Positions 1 through 10,309 of a DNA stretch of 64,000 bases are shown here, piece after piece. The notes under the pieces were generated by a model. That model was not told where the DNA came from, did no database searches, and saw only the letters and a list, made by a program, of their open reading frames with translations. Made by a program: the position numbers and the translations under genes. The DNA comes from Brienomyrus brachyistius (lineage: Eukaryota > Chordata > Actinopteri > Osteoglossiformes > Mormyridae): the NCBI RefSeq assembly GCF_023856365.1, contig NC_064552.1:6563160-6627159 (forward strand). Direction: 5' to 3'. Position 1 is the stretch's first letter. Each line of letters begins with the position of its first letter.

Positions 1-193
1 ACACAGATCTGAAATAGTTTCATTAAGAGATCTTTCGTTAAGGCGTATACATGTATTTTTAATGTCATCCGTCTTGTTAATTTGGCCTCCTTGTTATGTA
101 GCTAGCAACAGAATTTATTTGATCGTAATCGTTTTTAAAATAGCACTTTCGCTTTTTTTGTGTTTGCCTAGACCCCGCAGTATTGGATATGCG

Positions 194-320
194 ATGCAGA
201 CAGAGCAAGGGGAACATGAACCCAGCTCCCTGCTCTGGGGGCTAGATCCCGTGTTCTCCACCTTTGCTAAACTTTATGTTAAAGACATTTTACGTATGCG
301 GGAGTCCTCTCAGATCCCAG
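194..320 (+). CDS. stn1: STN1 coding exon 1 (start codon)
   Basis: Starts at ATG 194 and ends before donor GTAATT at 321, phase 1. It encodes residues 1-42, with LLWGLDPVF and [10 protein letters not shown] matching the conserved STN1 N-terminus. The frame stays open upstream of the ATG, but that stretch is T-rich and looks like intron. An acceptor-like TTTGCCTAG at 163-171 suggests the exon begins near 172 with a short 5' UTR, as expected if a noncoding first exon lies left of the window. Confidence 0.92.
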
Positions 321-3300
321 GTAATTCAAAAAACCTTAGCTATAATGCATCAAACTGAAAATGACAGCAGTTGATCTAAGTCGTTTCTGAATGGAATAAA
401 TTATACTGTTGTAACCCATTTTGCTGATTGTATTTTTTAATAAGATAATGAATAAAATTGTGGATTGCTTGCTTAGAGTTGCTTTTTTTAAATGTAATTT
501 TCTTCTTTTACTTATTTTCCAATTTCACAGATGTTTATTTTTACAAATGCCACCCACTTTTTAAAGTTGATGTTTTGGGGACCGTTGTATATAAACGAGA
601 GAGGGAAGACTTCTTCTGTTACGGAGGTATATTTTATGCTTTTGGCTAAATTATAGATAATAGCAGCACAGCCACTTCTTTTAAAACATGACTTGTTGCT
701 GCTGTAAATATTACGTGGCGTAATATCTTTTATTTTGCAGTTGATGACGGAACGGGTGTTATGAATTGCCTCTGTTGGAAAGACGAAAAATGGAGAGAAA
801 ATACAGACGCAGTAAACCGTAAGTACTGTTCTTTTAATATCAGCAGTCGTCATACACGTTGTAGCTAAATATCAGTGCGTTAAGCAGTTCCTTTCAAAAT
901 AATAGTATGTTTCATTATCGTCAGTCACTCTGGTGTATTGTTTTCAGCAGGAGCTACTTTGCAGGTGTCAAATAAAGGAGGGTTTAATCCTGTGGAACAG
1001 CTGAAGAAACTGAAGTTGGTACAGAAATTAAGTACCCAACTTGAAATTGGAGACCTGTTGAGGGTCCGAGGGTCGGTCAAGACTTCTAGGGAGCAGAGGG
1101 AGATCATGGCCTGCAGTTACTGTAAGAAGTCAAAAGATAGCAGACCCTATACAGCTTTGCTTGTCTCTCTTTACCGATACATGCATTCATCTTCAGTCTT
1201 TGCAGCAATTGAATAATATGTTTTGACATAACAGCTGAAATTTTGGTTTTCCTTTGTGGATTTTGCTTATTACAGGGTTACCAACTCGCGCATCTCGCGT
1301 GACATTCATGCTTTCAGACTCTCGTGCTAACACAAAGAAATCTTACAGCAAATCTATATTATACCGTTAAAAATCTAAAAGTAGCTACATCAAATGCATT
1401 GGTGTAGTTTACACACCCTGCAGACTATTTACAAGGGAATAGAACTGTTACATACATGTAAATGTGTATGCATCTGCGTGTGGACTTGAATTGAAAATGT
1501 CATACCAACCTGCTGTCTAAAGTGGGCAACCCTGTTCTTATGCATCAATCTGTAGGCCTTGATGCAGTTTACAGGTTCTTGTCAAGGCACTGCAGTTCCG
1601 TGTTAGCAGTTTTTTTTTGTTTCCCAATCACTCCATTTGCTAGTAACACTAGGCTTTCTTGACCCATAGTAATACTGCCATCTTGTAGGAGCAGATGTCA
1701 GGTGTCTCAATCTGTGAGCCTATCTACGTCTGTTATAGATAAGGTGAACGACCCAGTGATGGAAGTGCAGATATCGTGGATGATGGAAGTTCTCCACCTA
1801 TATCGGGATTTCTATGACAAGCCCTTCCTGTTCACAAAGAGCGTGCGGCACTTGGACGCGACCGAGTATGTTACCGAGAAGCTTCCTCTTGCATTTTGTA
1901 TTGCTCAAAGTCCAAAAGGGGCCGAGTTGTTAATGGTAGATATAAAACAGGGTTGGGTAGATTGGAGTAAGTTTTTTTTTTTTTTTTTTTTTTTTTATGC
2001 ACTGTAAATAACAGAGCCGCCTGACTAATGCTAATGCTCGTCCTAACGCAGTGCAGATGACCTTCTGCGCTCGCTCTCGGTGCTTCGACGGGCTTCTCGG
2101 CTGCTTATGAGCTTCCTTAGAGAAAGAGGCCTTGGCAGCTTCCGGCCCAAAGATGTCCAGCACCTTCTGATGCCTCTGCTGTCCTGCGCTCCCTACTGCA
2201 GCCCAACACAGCAGGTGAACATAATGATGATGATGATGATGAAAACCCTTTTATTGCAGTTCAAGCAAACCCTAATACCGATATATTTTATAATGCACAC
2301 TATTCAGATAAATGGATAGATGGGGATTATATTATGATTTCTCATTCACCAATGAAAATGTATGAAGGCCTTTGTCAGGGCTGCACTGCGCATCTGGCAT
2401 ATCAGTCAATTTCCCAGTGGAAGCCCCCCTGGGTTTGCCAAATGCCCCCCCCCCCCAATTCTTAATTTAATACTAATTGTTAGGACAGGTTTCCTAGTAA
2501 GTACTGTAGTAGCTTCAAGGTCCCCTTAACCATATTATTAAGTGCTGATGTCTTTAAGAAGCTTTCATTTATCTACAGACTAATTACATACAGGATATAT
2601 ATTATTAACTTGATGGAGATTCTGAGTATCGATACAGGTGATGTATGTCTTATTTTGGCTATCCTTCAACTGGATTATGTTATTTAAGGTTTGTTTTTGC
2701 TTTTATAATGTTAATTTTTACAGTGTATTGTATCAGAACCTAATATTCTGGGATCTGAATTAAATACACAAGTGAACAACTTTTCCCTTGTATTTTAAAA
2801 TTGTAATATGCCGGCTAACACATCAGTCTTTTGGATATTGAAACTTACTTTTTATTTTTTTAGGAATCTACTGTGGCACAGTCATCTTCAAAGCAGGTTC
2901 ATCACCTCTTTCGAGATGTTATAAAGGCGCTCCAGGACGAGGGCCTGGTGTTTCGCAAAGTCATATCCCAGGATGAAGTCTATCAGGCAAGCTTGTGTTT
3001 TCCAGATGTGTTTATAGAAGGTCAGGATACCATTTTATCTTTGGAAAACGTAGAAAATGAACCTGACTAAAAGTGCCGCGCTTTCTGTCTGTGTTTCTCT
3101 GTGTCTCGGCCAGGTGACAGAGCAGGACAAAGAGCTGCGGAGAGTAACTAAAGATATAATTAGGGAAGATTCCGGACGAGAAAAATGTGAGCCATTATTT
3201 TTAGCACATTGCCAGTCGGTCTCTTCAACAGTGATCTGCTTAGTGTAGTGCTATTCCACTTTTTTTTGACAGGACTGATATATTTGTCCTGACAGCCTCC

Positions 3301-4044
3301 CTCCTTCCCGCCCCACAGAAAATGTCATTCCAGATATGCGTTGTCACATTTTCTGTTTCTACTCATTTTAGGTGATGCTTTGCCATCACATTTTCCCTTA
3401 ACTGAACTAGCAGGTAGACATTTCTCCATGGTTCCTCCAAGTATGTAAGCATTAAGTGAGCGACATTCCCACTGTAAACTTTCGTTACGTTACTAGTCAT
3501 GGCAGTTTGACATATTCAGTACTTGGTGCCAATCTGTTTTACATATTTAAATTTGTTAGCGTCATATAATGTGTTCATGTTATTTTTAATATTTTTGAAG
3601 TCTACAGTTTTCTAGATCTGCCCCCAGCTCAAACCCCCGCACAGTTTTTTTTTTTCTTCCCTCTCACCTGCACCCCCCAACCCCCCCACCTCACAATTCC
3701 TTTGTGTCCCACAGTTTGAATACCTCTAGCTTCTTGTATGCGAGTTGTTTTTGTCTAGGTGTACTCGAGATATTATATACAGTTGCAGTACTGTTTGAAA
3801 GCCCTTGGGTGTGTCATTACATGAATACTTGTTATTGCTTGTATCTGAAACGTTTCATTGCTGTTTCGTAGATGCTGAGAAGGGCTGCCATGTGTTGCAC
3901 ATTCTGTCGTGCGTAAGACAGACCTACAGCCGGAATGTGAGCAAGTCGGTCCTCGAAATGGTCCTTCAGTGCCTGGAACGTGACAGTGAAATCTTCAGCA
4001 CAGTAGACCAGAACCACTACAAGTACATTAGTGTGACAGACTAA
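194..4044 (+). CDS. stn1: STN1, CST telomere-capping complex subunit (nine coding exons, joined)
   Basis: Join of 194-320, 531-626, 741-818, 948-1121, 1739-1865, 2052-2214, 2864-2986, 3114-3186 and 3872-4044 gives 1134 nt, 377 codons plus TAA, with all phases matching. The product resembles vertebrate STN1 (OBFC1) along its whole length: [10 protein letters not shown] near the N-terminus, VDVLGTVV and DDGTGVMNC in the OB fold (about residues 43-160), RVRGSV and SYYKVNDPV at its end, then two winged-helix modules (about 185-255 and 256-377) with GLVF and [13 protein letters not shown]1 binds CTC1 and TEN1; the CST complex binds single-stranded telomeric DNA and helps polymerase alpha-primase fill in the C strand, in the nucleus. 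Human STN1 has 368 residues, so the length is normal. Met194 is chosen because it aligns with the human start. Any 5' untranslated exon lies left of it. Confidence 0.95.
531..626 (+). CDS. stn1: STN1 coding exon 2 (OB-fold start)
   Basis: Acceptor TTTCACAG ends at 530 and donor GTATAT begins at 627. Residues 43-75 include the first OB-fold strands with [15 protein letters not shown], close to human QVDVLGTVIGVRERD. It enters in phase 1 and leaves in phase 1. Confidence 0.93.
741..818 (+). CDS. stn1: STN1 coding exon 3 (OB fold)
   Basis: Acceptor TTTTGCAG ends at 740 and donor GTAAGT begins at 819. It encodes [18 protein letters not shown], the conserved OB-fold loop and strand (human VDDSTGVINCICWKK). 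It leaves in phase 1. Confidence 0.93.
948..1121 (+). CDS. stn1: STN1 coding exon 4 (OB fold, second half)
   Basis: The exon follows a tandem acceptor CAGCAG, so it starts at 948 (adds a Pro-Gly junction) or at 951 (one residue fewer, Arg junction). Both keep the frame. Donor GTAAGA begins at 1122. It encodes the helix [13 protein letters not shown] and the strand [18 protein letters not shown], matching human IEIGDTIRVRGSIRTYRE. Confidence 0.92.
1122..1738 (+). other. STN1 intron 4
   Basis: 617-bp intron with GT-AG ends. No coding similarity or repeat family was recognised in it. Confidence 0.85.
1739..1865 (+). CDS. stn1: STN1 coding exon 5 (end of OB fold and linker)
   Basis: Acceptor TGTTATAG ends at 1738. 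It encodes [18 protein letters not shown] and [10 protein letters not shown], aligned with human YKVDDPVWNIQIARMLEL and IYRKVYDQPF. The preferred donor is GTATGT at 1866 (phase 2), because joining to 2052 gives a linker of the usual length. A second good donor, GTAAGT at 1967, lies 101 nt further on in open frame. Confidence 0.88.
2052..2214 (+). CDS. stn1: STN1 coding exon 6 (first winged helix)
   Basis: Acceptor CTAACGCAG ends at 2051 and donor GTGAAC begins at 2215, phase 0. The protein [20 protein letters not shown] with [15 protein letters not shown] aligns by position and helix pattern with the first winged-helix module of STN1, whose sequence is poorly conserved. A second acceptor GTGCAG ends at 2056. 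Confidence 0.85.
2215..2863 (+). other. STN1 intron 6
   Basis: 649-bp GT-AG intron. It holds a short ATG-triplet run at 2222-2241 and a poly-C run near 2446, and nothing else I can identify. Confidence 0.85.
2864..2986 (+). CDS. stn1: STN1 coding exon 7 (second winged helix begins)
   Basis: Acceptor TTTTTTAG ends at 2863. It encodes [20 protein letters not shown] and GLVFRK, like human TSKAIHSIFKNAIQLLQEK and GLVFQK. The coding sequence must run to CAG at 2986 to keep the conserved VYQ-VTEQD junction, so the intron begins with GC (CAG|GCAAGC), a GC-AG intron. A GT donor inside the exon would drop three conserved residues. Confidence 0.9.
2987..3113 (+). other. STN1 intron 7, GC-AG type
   Basis: 127-bp intron with donor CAG|GCAAGC and acceptor GGCCAG. 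GC donors are a minor but normal class and usually have otherwise strong consensus, as here. Confidence 0.82.
3114..3186 (+). CDS. stn1: STN1 coding exon 8 (second winged helix)
   Basis: Acceptor CTCGGCCAG ends at 3113 and donor GTGAGC begins at 3187. It encodes [19 protein letters not shown], matching human VTREDKDLHRKIHRIIQQD. It leaves in phase 1. Confidence 0.92.
3187..3871 (+). other. STN1 intron 8
   Basis: 685-bp GT-AG intron with C-rich stretches around 3660-3690. No repeat or coding signal was recognised. Confidence 0.85.
3872..4044 (+). CDS. stn1: STN1 coding exon 9 (C-terminus and stop)
   Basis: Acceptor GTTTCGTAG ends at 3871. It encodes [16 protein letters not shown] through to the C-terminal helix [15 protein letters not shown] and stop TAA at 4042-4044. 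Human ends in a similar helix (VLELLEDQSDIVSTM) with a tail of similar length. Confidence 0.94.
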
Positions 4045-4189
4045 CACCTTGGAGAAGTGGAAAGTGGTGCATCGACTTCATTTAGTAATAATGTCAGTCT
4101 TTTTATGCTATTATCTTATAGCCCTGCAACCTTGAATGGGATAAGAACATATAATATTCATCCATCTTATGGTATTAGCTTAGTATACA

Positions 4190-4553
4190 AATAAATCATG
4201 GTATAAACAATGGAATAATGGTCTTCTAGTGCTCGTTCAAAAACCTTAACATTTTTAAATTTTCACCTTTAAAATATTTTACTGGAATCACGGACCTTGT
4301 TGATTTTTTTTCCCCTCGCCACTAGACGGCACTATTCAGCAAACTAAGCATTCTACGCGGTCTGGGTGAGCGGAGACCTATGAGTAGACCTGGAGTTAAT
4401 AAAACGTCACATATTTTCTGATTAACTTTCGACTCAAAAAATAATGGTTTATGTTTTTGGTGATTATTGACTGTGTTTGTTTTGCTATCTTAAGAATAAT
4501 GCATTTTCTGTTTAACCTATGTCTGTCAGCAAACATGCCTTTTTATTAATAAA
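4190..4553 (+). terminator. STN1 candidate poly(A) signals
   Basis: AATAAA hexamers occur at 4190-4195, 4398-4403 and 4548-4553 downstream of the STN1 stop. The first, about 150 nt after the stop, is a plausible main site and the others could give longer 3' UTRs. Which is used cannot be told from sequence. Confidence 0.55.
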
Positions 4554-4599
4554 ATCACTGACCCTGTCTGTATGAAAAGCTTGGAAGTGTATTTATAGG

Positions 4600-5419
4600 T
4601 AATTATTGCGCCAGTATACGTTTGATTTAATCTATCCAATTCCCATATTCGCCAGTCCTATGCAGGATAAAGAACACATTAACTTGTGGCATAAAAGGGG
4701 TAAAACATATACTTTAAAAACATCCAAGTTGGTAATAGCGTAAATTTAGATAAATAATAATGAAACTTTCATATTTTACTTGAAATGGTCAGTTTAAATA
4801 TCTTTGCCAATAAAAACCTTACTAGGAGAGTGATGAACCTTACTCATTCGTAAGCCCCATCCAGCCCCGTTTCTAGTGGCGGTGCTTGTGATCTGGCCAG
4901 CCAAAAAGGGATCCGTGTGGGCTGGCGGTAAGCCCACCCCATTGCCCGAACAGCTTCCTGCTCCACAAAGACATCCAGCCATGCCCCAAACATCCAAACC
5001 GCGCTCCGGGCTTTAGGGTAACGCGTACACCGGCATTATTCCCGTGAAGGAAGCGCACCTATAGAACAACATTAGGTGGGCAAGAGAGTGTCAGTACGAA
5101 AGAGGTCAAGGAGTTAAAGGCTGGAGCGTTTTCGACCCGACCTCCGGTTGTACTCTGTAGCAGCGATCGGCGAAATTGGATCTGCATTCATGTTAGACGA
5201 GTAAGGTTAAATCATAGGAGAGATCGTGTCTGGAGTATGATCACATACATCCTCAGGGTATAGATACATAGTCTGCTAAAGGCAACTCCTAGGCGGACGC
5301 CCGCATTCATCTCCGGCTCAGATCATTTTCATATCAGAATCTCATCCGCTGCCTCTGCTGGAGTTTGGAGTAAACAAACAACGTTTTTAGTCTTTGATTT
5401 TCCCGTTTTCACTGAAAAG
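4600..5419 (+). promoter_or_regulatory. Intergenic region and presumed SH3PXD2A promoter/5' UTR
   Basis: The gap from the STN1 stop to the SH3PXD2A start codon is only about 1.4 kb, so the long-isoform promoter probably lies here. The part from about 4850 to 5200 is richer in G+C and CpG than its surroundings. No clear TATA box was found. The placement is inferred from position. Confidence 0.4.
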
Positions 5420-5491
5420 ATGCAGTTTCGGACGGTGGTGGATGTGAAAGTTGTGGATGTGGAGAAGAGGCGCAATCCGTCTAAACATTAC
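5420..5491 (+). CDS. sh3pxd2a: SH3PXD2A coding exon 1 (PX, long-isoform start)
   Basis: ATG at 5420 opens [20 protein letters not shown], and the exon ends with KHY before donor GTGAGT at 5492, phase 0. [14 protein letters not shown] is identical to the TKS5 N-terminus as I know it. The ATG is chosen because it gives the normal distance to Arg42. Confidence 0.94.
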
Positions 5492-8400
5492 GTGAGTATG
5501 TTTAGCCACGGTTATGCATTTGGGCTACTCCGAAATGTGGGGTTTTTTTGTAGTCAACCGCTCTTTGTGCTTTGTCCCAAGCAACTGCTGCATGTTTTGC
5601 AACTTTATAGAAAGCCGGGATTTTCCAGACACCTCAAAATAAAATACATGTATTGACATAAATGAATAGAATACCTCTTTAACTTACTAATTTTATAAGC
5701 CTGAATTGATATGCATTCAATTTTTAGCCTGCTATATATGCTATGTATTTATTTAGAAGCGCAAAACATCAGCCTGGAAACCACTTTTAATGTAGAGCTA
5801 GATTCAATTAAAAGACTCGTTTATCTATATAGACTGTACGTGTTTTGCTAGAGGCGAGCTTGTGTAATCGCTTGTGAAAGATACATTGACTTTTGCAAGC
5901 TGTAACCTGTCCTGTCGTGATTGTTATAATAATATACAGAAACGGAGGTTCCAGTAAAAACAAAGTGGGTCATGAATCCTATTAGTGCGCTTATTAGCCC
6001 GCGTATATTAAACGGTATTCTGCATAAACCCTGACCAGTTATCCAGAAGCAAATACCACCTGAAGATACTCCCATCACACAACGTTTTTGCTCAGACCCG
6101 TTTCCAAGGGCATCCGATTAATTGCAATCCGGAGAATCGACCTACGTTTTGCAAAATTATTCAATTTCTTCCACGCTCAAATGGATTGAAATCGCCATCG
6201 TCGTTATCCTGCGGCCCGACTGGATTGTGACATTGATTGATTACTTTTAACAAACGATATAACAGAGGTTCCTTTCACGTTCTTTTCATTTAATGATCGA
6301 TTGCCTTCACTGTTTACAATTGCTTATCTGAGTGTCTTATTTGGAAAAACTGGACTAATTCAGTTGAAATCATAAAAATGATTACACGATAATGTTAAAT
6401 ATTACGAACGACAGCTCATGTATATATTTACACAGAAATTCAATGACAGATAAATAAAATCAAAGTATGAATAACATGGCAATCGCACTGCCCTTCTCAG
6501 AGGAAGATTTGCATCGCAGTCCTAAAATGGTTCTTTATCTGAAGGTTTTTCAGTCAATTAGTGTGGGTAAAGTCATTCCCTCTTTCTAAACATTCAGAGT
6601 ACTTTATTTAAGATATCAAACTTTTTTTGTAAAACGGCTGGAAGTATTTACTGTATGGAAAAATACAAGGGCTACATACAAGTAATTGTAAATTGGGCCG
6701 GTGGGGGGGAGTAAATCTGGCAGCAAGCAGATAATGTAGTGAACAACACTTCCTTCAATAAAGTGGATTGGTGTAAGAGTTTTTCTGTAATGAAATAGAA
6801 CTTGTGTTGTTTTCACTTAAATGTGGGAAGTGTAATTAGCTGATGTCACGGATCTCTTTTTGTCTTCGCATTTACCATTATTTCTAAGAAATGACTCAGC
6901 TATTGCTGGCTTCAGCCTTGCTTTAATTACTAGGCTGGCGCATGTTTTTCAGTTGGGTTTTGAAGATAATTCTAAACACGATGTATCTTTTGTCAAGTGG
7001 CAACTGGCCGCTGAAAAATGTCCGAGTGAAGGCTAATTGCTGGCTGGACATTGTTCGCTGGGTGATGGACGGAACTTGCAGGAAAAGCTCCGCTGTTGTA
7101 GGATGACTGAGTCAGGACCGGTGTTGACGTCCTCGTGGAGTCATTGTGCTCGCTCACCACAGACTCACCATGATTGCTGGTGAGAAAGTGCTGCTTGTGC
7201 AGAACTTTACTTGAGCATATCTGTAGGGCTGCAACTTGTTGATAATCCTAAACATGATCTGGTGAAGAATTGCTTTGAGCTTAGCTTGTTTTAGCTAGCC
7301 TGCCTGCACTCATGCAACTTTCTATCACATGTTACTGCACTGCACCGTTGATTTGATAGTATCGCAATTGCAATCCCCATTGCAGCTGTTACCAAGCCAA
7401 AATGATTCCTAAACATGAAAAAAAAGCAAAAACCTATCCGCATCAGTAAGAATTGATGCTTGTGCCAGTTTTTCTTGTGCCAAGATAAACATTCTCAGTT
7501 GCCCTTGTGAGAGAGAGATGTCATGTTATTCGTTAATTTGTTATTGCAGGACGGTCTCCTGGAGACTCAGTCCAAGTCAGTATTTCAGATTGGAAAAATA
7601 TTATATCTGGTAGTGAAATAGGTCTTTTAAGAATCTTTTTCTTTTTTTTTTTTTTTTTGATTTTTGGTGTACAAGTTACCATGTGTTGATGTTATTGACT
7701 TTCGGTGTTTATTAAGAGTCTTGCATTCTATACATTTATTATCAATATTATGATTTTCTACTTTGGTTGAATTCCCTATGTTAAATGAGAAGAGAAAATC
7801 GATTATTTTCAATATGTGAATGTAGTTATAAAAACAGGGTGGTGGGTGATTTAAAAAAAAAAAATACAAATAAATAAATAATAAGGGCCACATTGGTTGA
7901 ACATGGAAAAGCCAGGGAGTTCAGAAAGGAAGCGTTCGCTGAATCAACAATTTTTTTTTATATTCCCCACAGGAAGATGCTGTTTGCCAGGCTACATTTC
8001 CTGTCCCTCTCATAGGATAGCGGGGGGAGGGGTAATTGGTTGGAAGCAAACTGTAAATGATCACAAAACGGGGGGAGTAGAACCAGGAGAGTGGGTCTTC
8101 ATGAGAGCAGCCTGGGCTTTGCTTAGATTGTCTCTCGTCTTCAGAAATACCTGCTTTTGTGGTCTTTTTACTCTTAAATCTTTCTTTATTGATGTGGGGA
8201 AGCAGTACACTGGGAATGTGCTTGTCTGGTATAATGACGTCACTTAAGGCAGTAATATCAAACTGCCTGCTGTCTTTGTTGTAAACAGTTTGCTTCCAGC
8301 TAAACCGAGAGCCCATTACAGTGTGGTTTAGCTTGAACAAAGGTATTTCCCAAATGAAATCTCCCCAGAATTCAAAGTTTAAAGTTTGGGTTTCCCAAAA

Positions 8401-10275
8401 TGTAGCGTAGGATGGTATGCAATTAGCATTTTTGGTTTATTCTCTGTGATCATTTCTGGGCACGACGTAGGACGCCTCTTGGGCCTGAAACAGTTAACTG
8501 TAGCCCATGTTAAAAATACGGTTGTTCTGGTTTTATACATTACTTTATATATAGACTCTTAGGCGGGTTTCAGCACACAAAGTGGCTTGGCTCAAACACT
8601 CAGCCCCGCCAAGAGTCCTACTAAGGCTCCCTTCCGAGTGGCTATAGCAGTGAATCTGAGGATTAAGTCCAACTCATGCAGTAAGTTGATTCTTCTCTTG
8701 GTTCTGAGTGCATGTATTTGTCACAGATTGTCATATCTGTATGTGGGCTGTTTTATAACCTGAAACGGTTGGTTGATGCGAGACTATTTTTGGACCAAAA
8801 GTGCGAAAACATGGCTACAGTAGACGTGTGCTTAGTCAAAGCCAAGACATAGCTCATCGCTTAATTATGGGAAAATGATAGAAATGGACGGCACATCCAT
8901 ACACAACTGATCTTCCTCACCGTGTTTCAATTAGGTTGTAGGGTGTTTGTTGTTTCATGGCGTCTTAAATGAGTTATTGCTCTGAACTCACTGAACATGC
9001 AAGCAAATCTTTTTTTTTTTTCCAAGCCAGAATCTAACTGGAGCGTAATACTTCTGGATTTGCTTGAAAACATTTGCTGTTGTTACATTGTGACTTTTAA
9101 CATTAGATGGTAACCAATGCAATGGAAGCTTTATTGGAGGAACATTTTTATGTGTATGTGGGAACTTGCGAATGAGTATTTTATTAGCCTTGTAACAGCA
9201 TTATGCTGAATTAAAACTGTGTTATGTGCTTATTAAATTTAAGTAAACAAACTACAGAATAATGGATATAACATGCACTCTTCATTTATATTGCTAATCA
9301 TACATTTGCTGGTTGGCTTTGTGATTTGCTTCATAATGAAACCTGCAGCTACGTCCGGGAGATGAAATGTTCATTATCTGTAGATTATTATTGCAATGCA
9401 ACGGCCTGGCACATCAGATTATACCATGTCAGTTAGCAGAAATTAGCTGAAAGCCATCAGTCCAAAAGGAAATATGTTTCAGATTTGCACTCTGCAGCCT
9501 TTAATAGTTTTTTCTTTTAAGGCTGTGGATTCTGTGAAAATCCAAAGTGAGGGCTAGTTAGACCTGGTTTTTGATTGGATAGCTATTCGGACCTGCTGTT
9601 TGTCATTGGATAGACACCTTGGGGAAGACGCTGTGTTAAATGGGATTCGTTTAGCTCTGATGTTTTTTCTGTCCTTGGCCTGGGTTACACATTGTTTTCA
9701 TAACCATACTCCGCCCTGCCACTCCACCCAAATACATACATATGAGATACACTGTAAAATAATCGACCATGTGCACTAACACAAGAGATAGTCACATTTA
9801 TTTGTTTGTTTGTTTGTACGTTTATCTGCTTATTTATTTGTCTGTTGGTTTGTTTGTTCATTCTTTTTTACATTTATTTGTTTTTGTTTGTATGTTCATC
9901 TGCTTATTTATTTGTCTGTTGGTTTGTTTGTTCATTCTTTTTTACATTTATTTGTTTGTTTCTTTGTACGTTCATCTGCTTATTTATTTGTCTGTTGGTT
10001 TGTTTGTTCATTCTTTTTTTATCTGATCAGACGTACTCTAGTTCCCGGTTTTCCTGCCTGGGGTGCTCCACATAATTATACAGACAAAGTCATTAATCGT
10101 TCTATATTCTTAGTGGGTGGGGTTAGTGGGATTTTGAGATCTGGATTAATGGATGTCTTCCCAATTTTCTGTAGTAATATTACATTTCCTAACAATAATA
10201 ACGTATTTGTTTTTATAAGAAATCTTTTCAAGGGACTGTGTATACAGCTGACATCATTTTTTATTGTGATGATTA

Positions 10276-10309
<34 letters not shown>

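Noticed and set aside
62..193. In-frame extension of STN1 upstream of Met194
   Set aside because: The sequence is T-rich and hydrophobic like intron, ends in acceptor-like AGs at 171 and 180, and human STN1 starts at the equivalent of Met194.
7921..8340. 139-codon minus-strand open frame, with GGAAGCAAACTGT inverted at 8042-8054 and 8285-8297
   Set aside because: No protein family recognised. The 13-bp inverted pair could be a coincidence or remnant ends of an element, but nothing else supports it.
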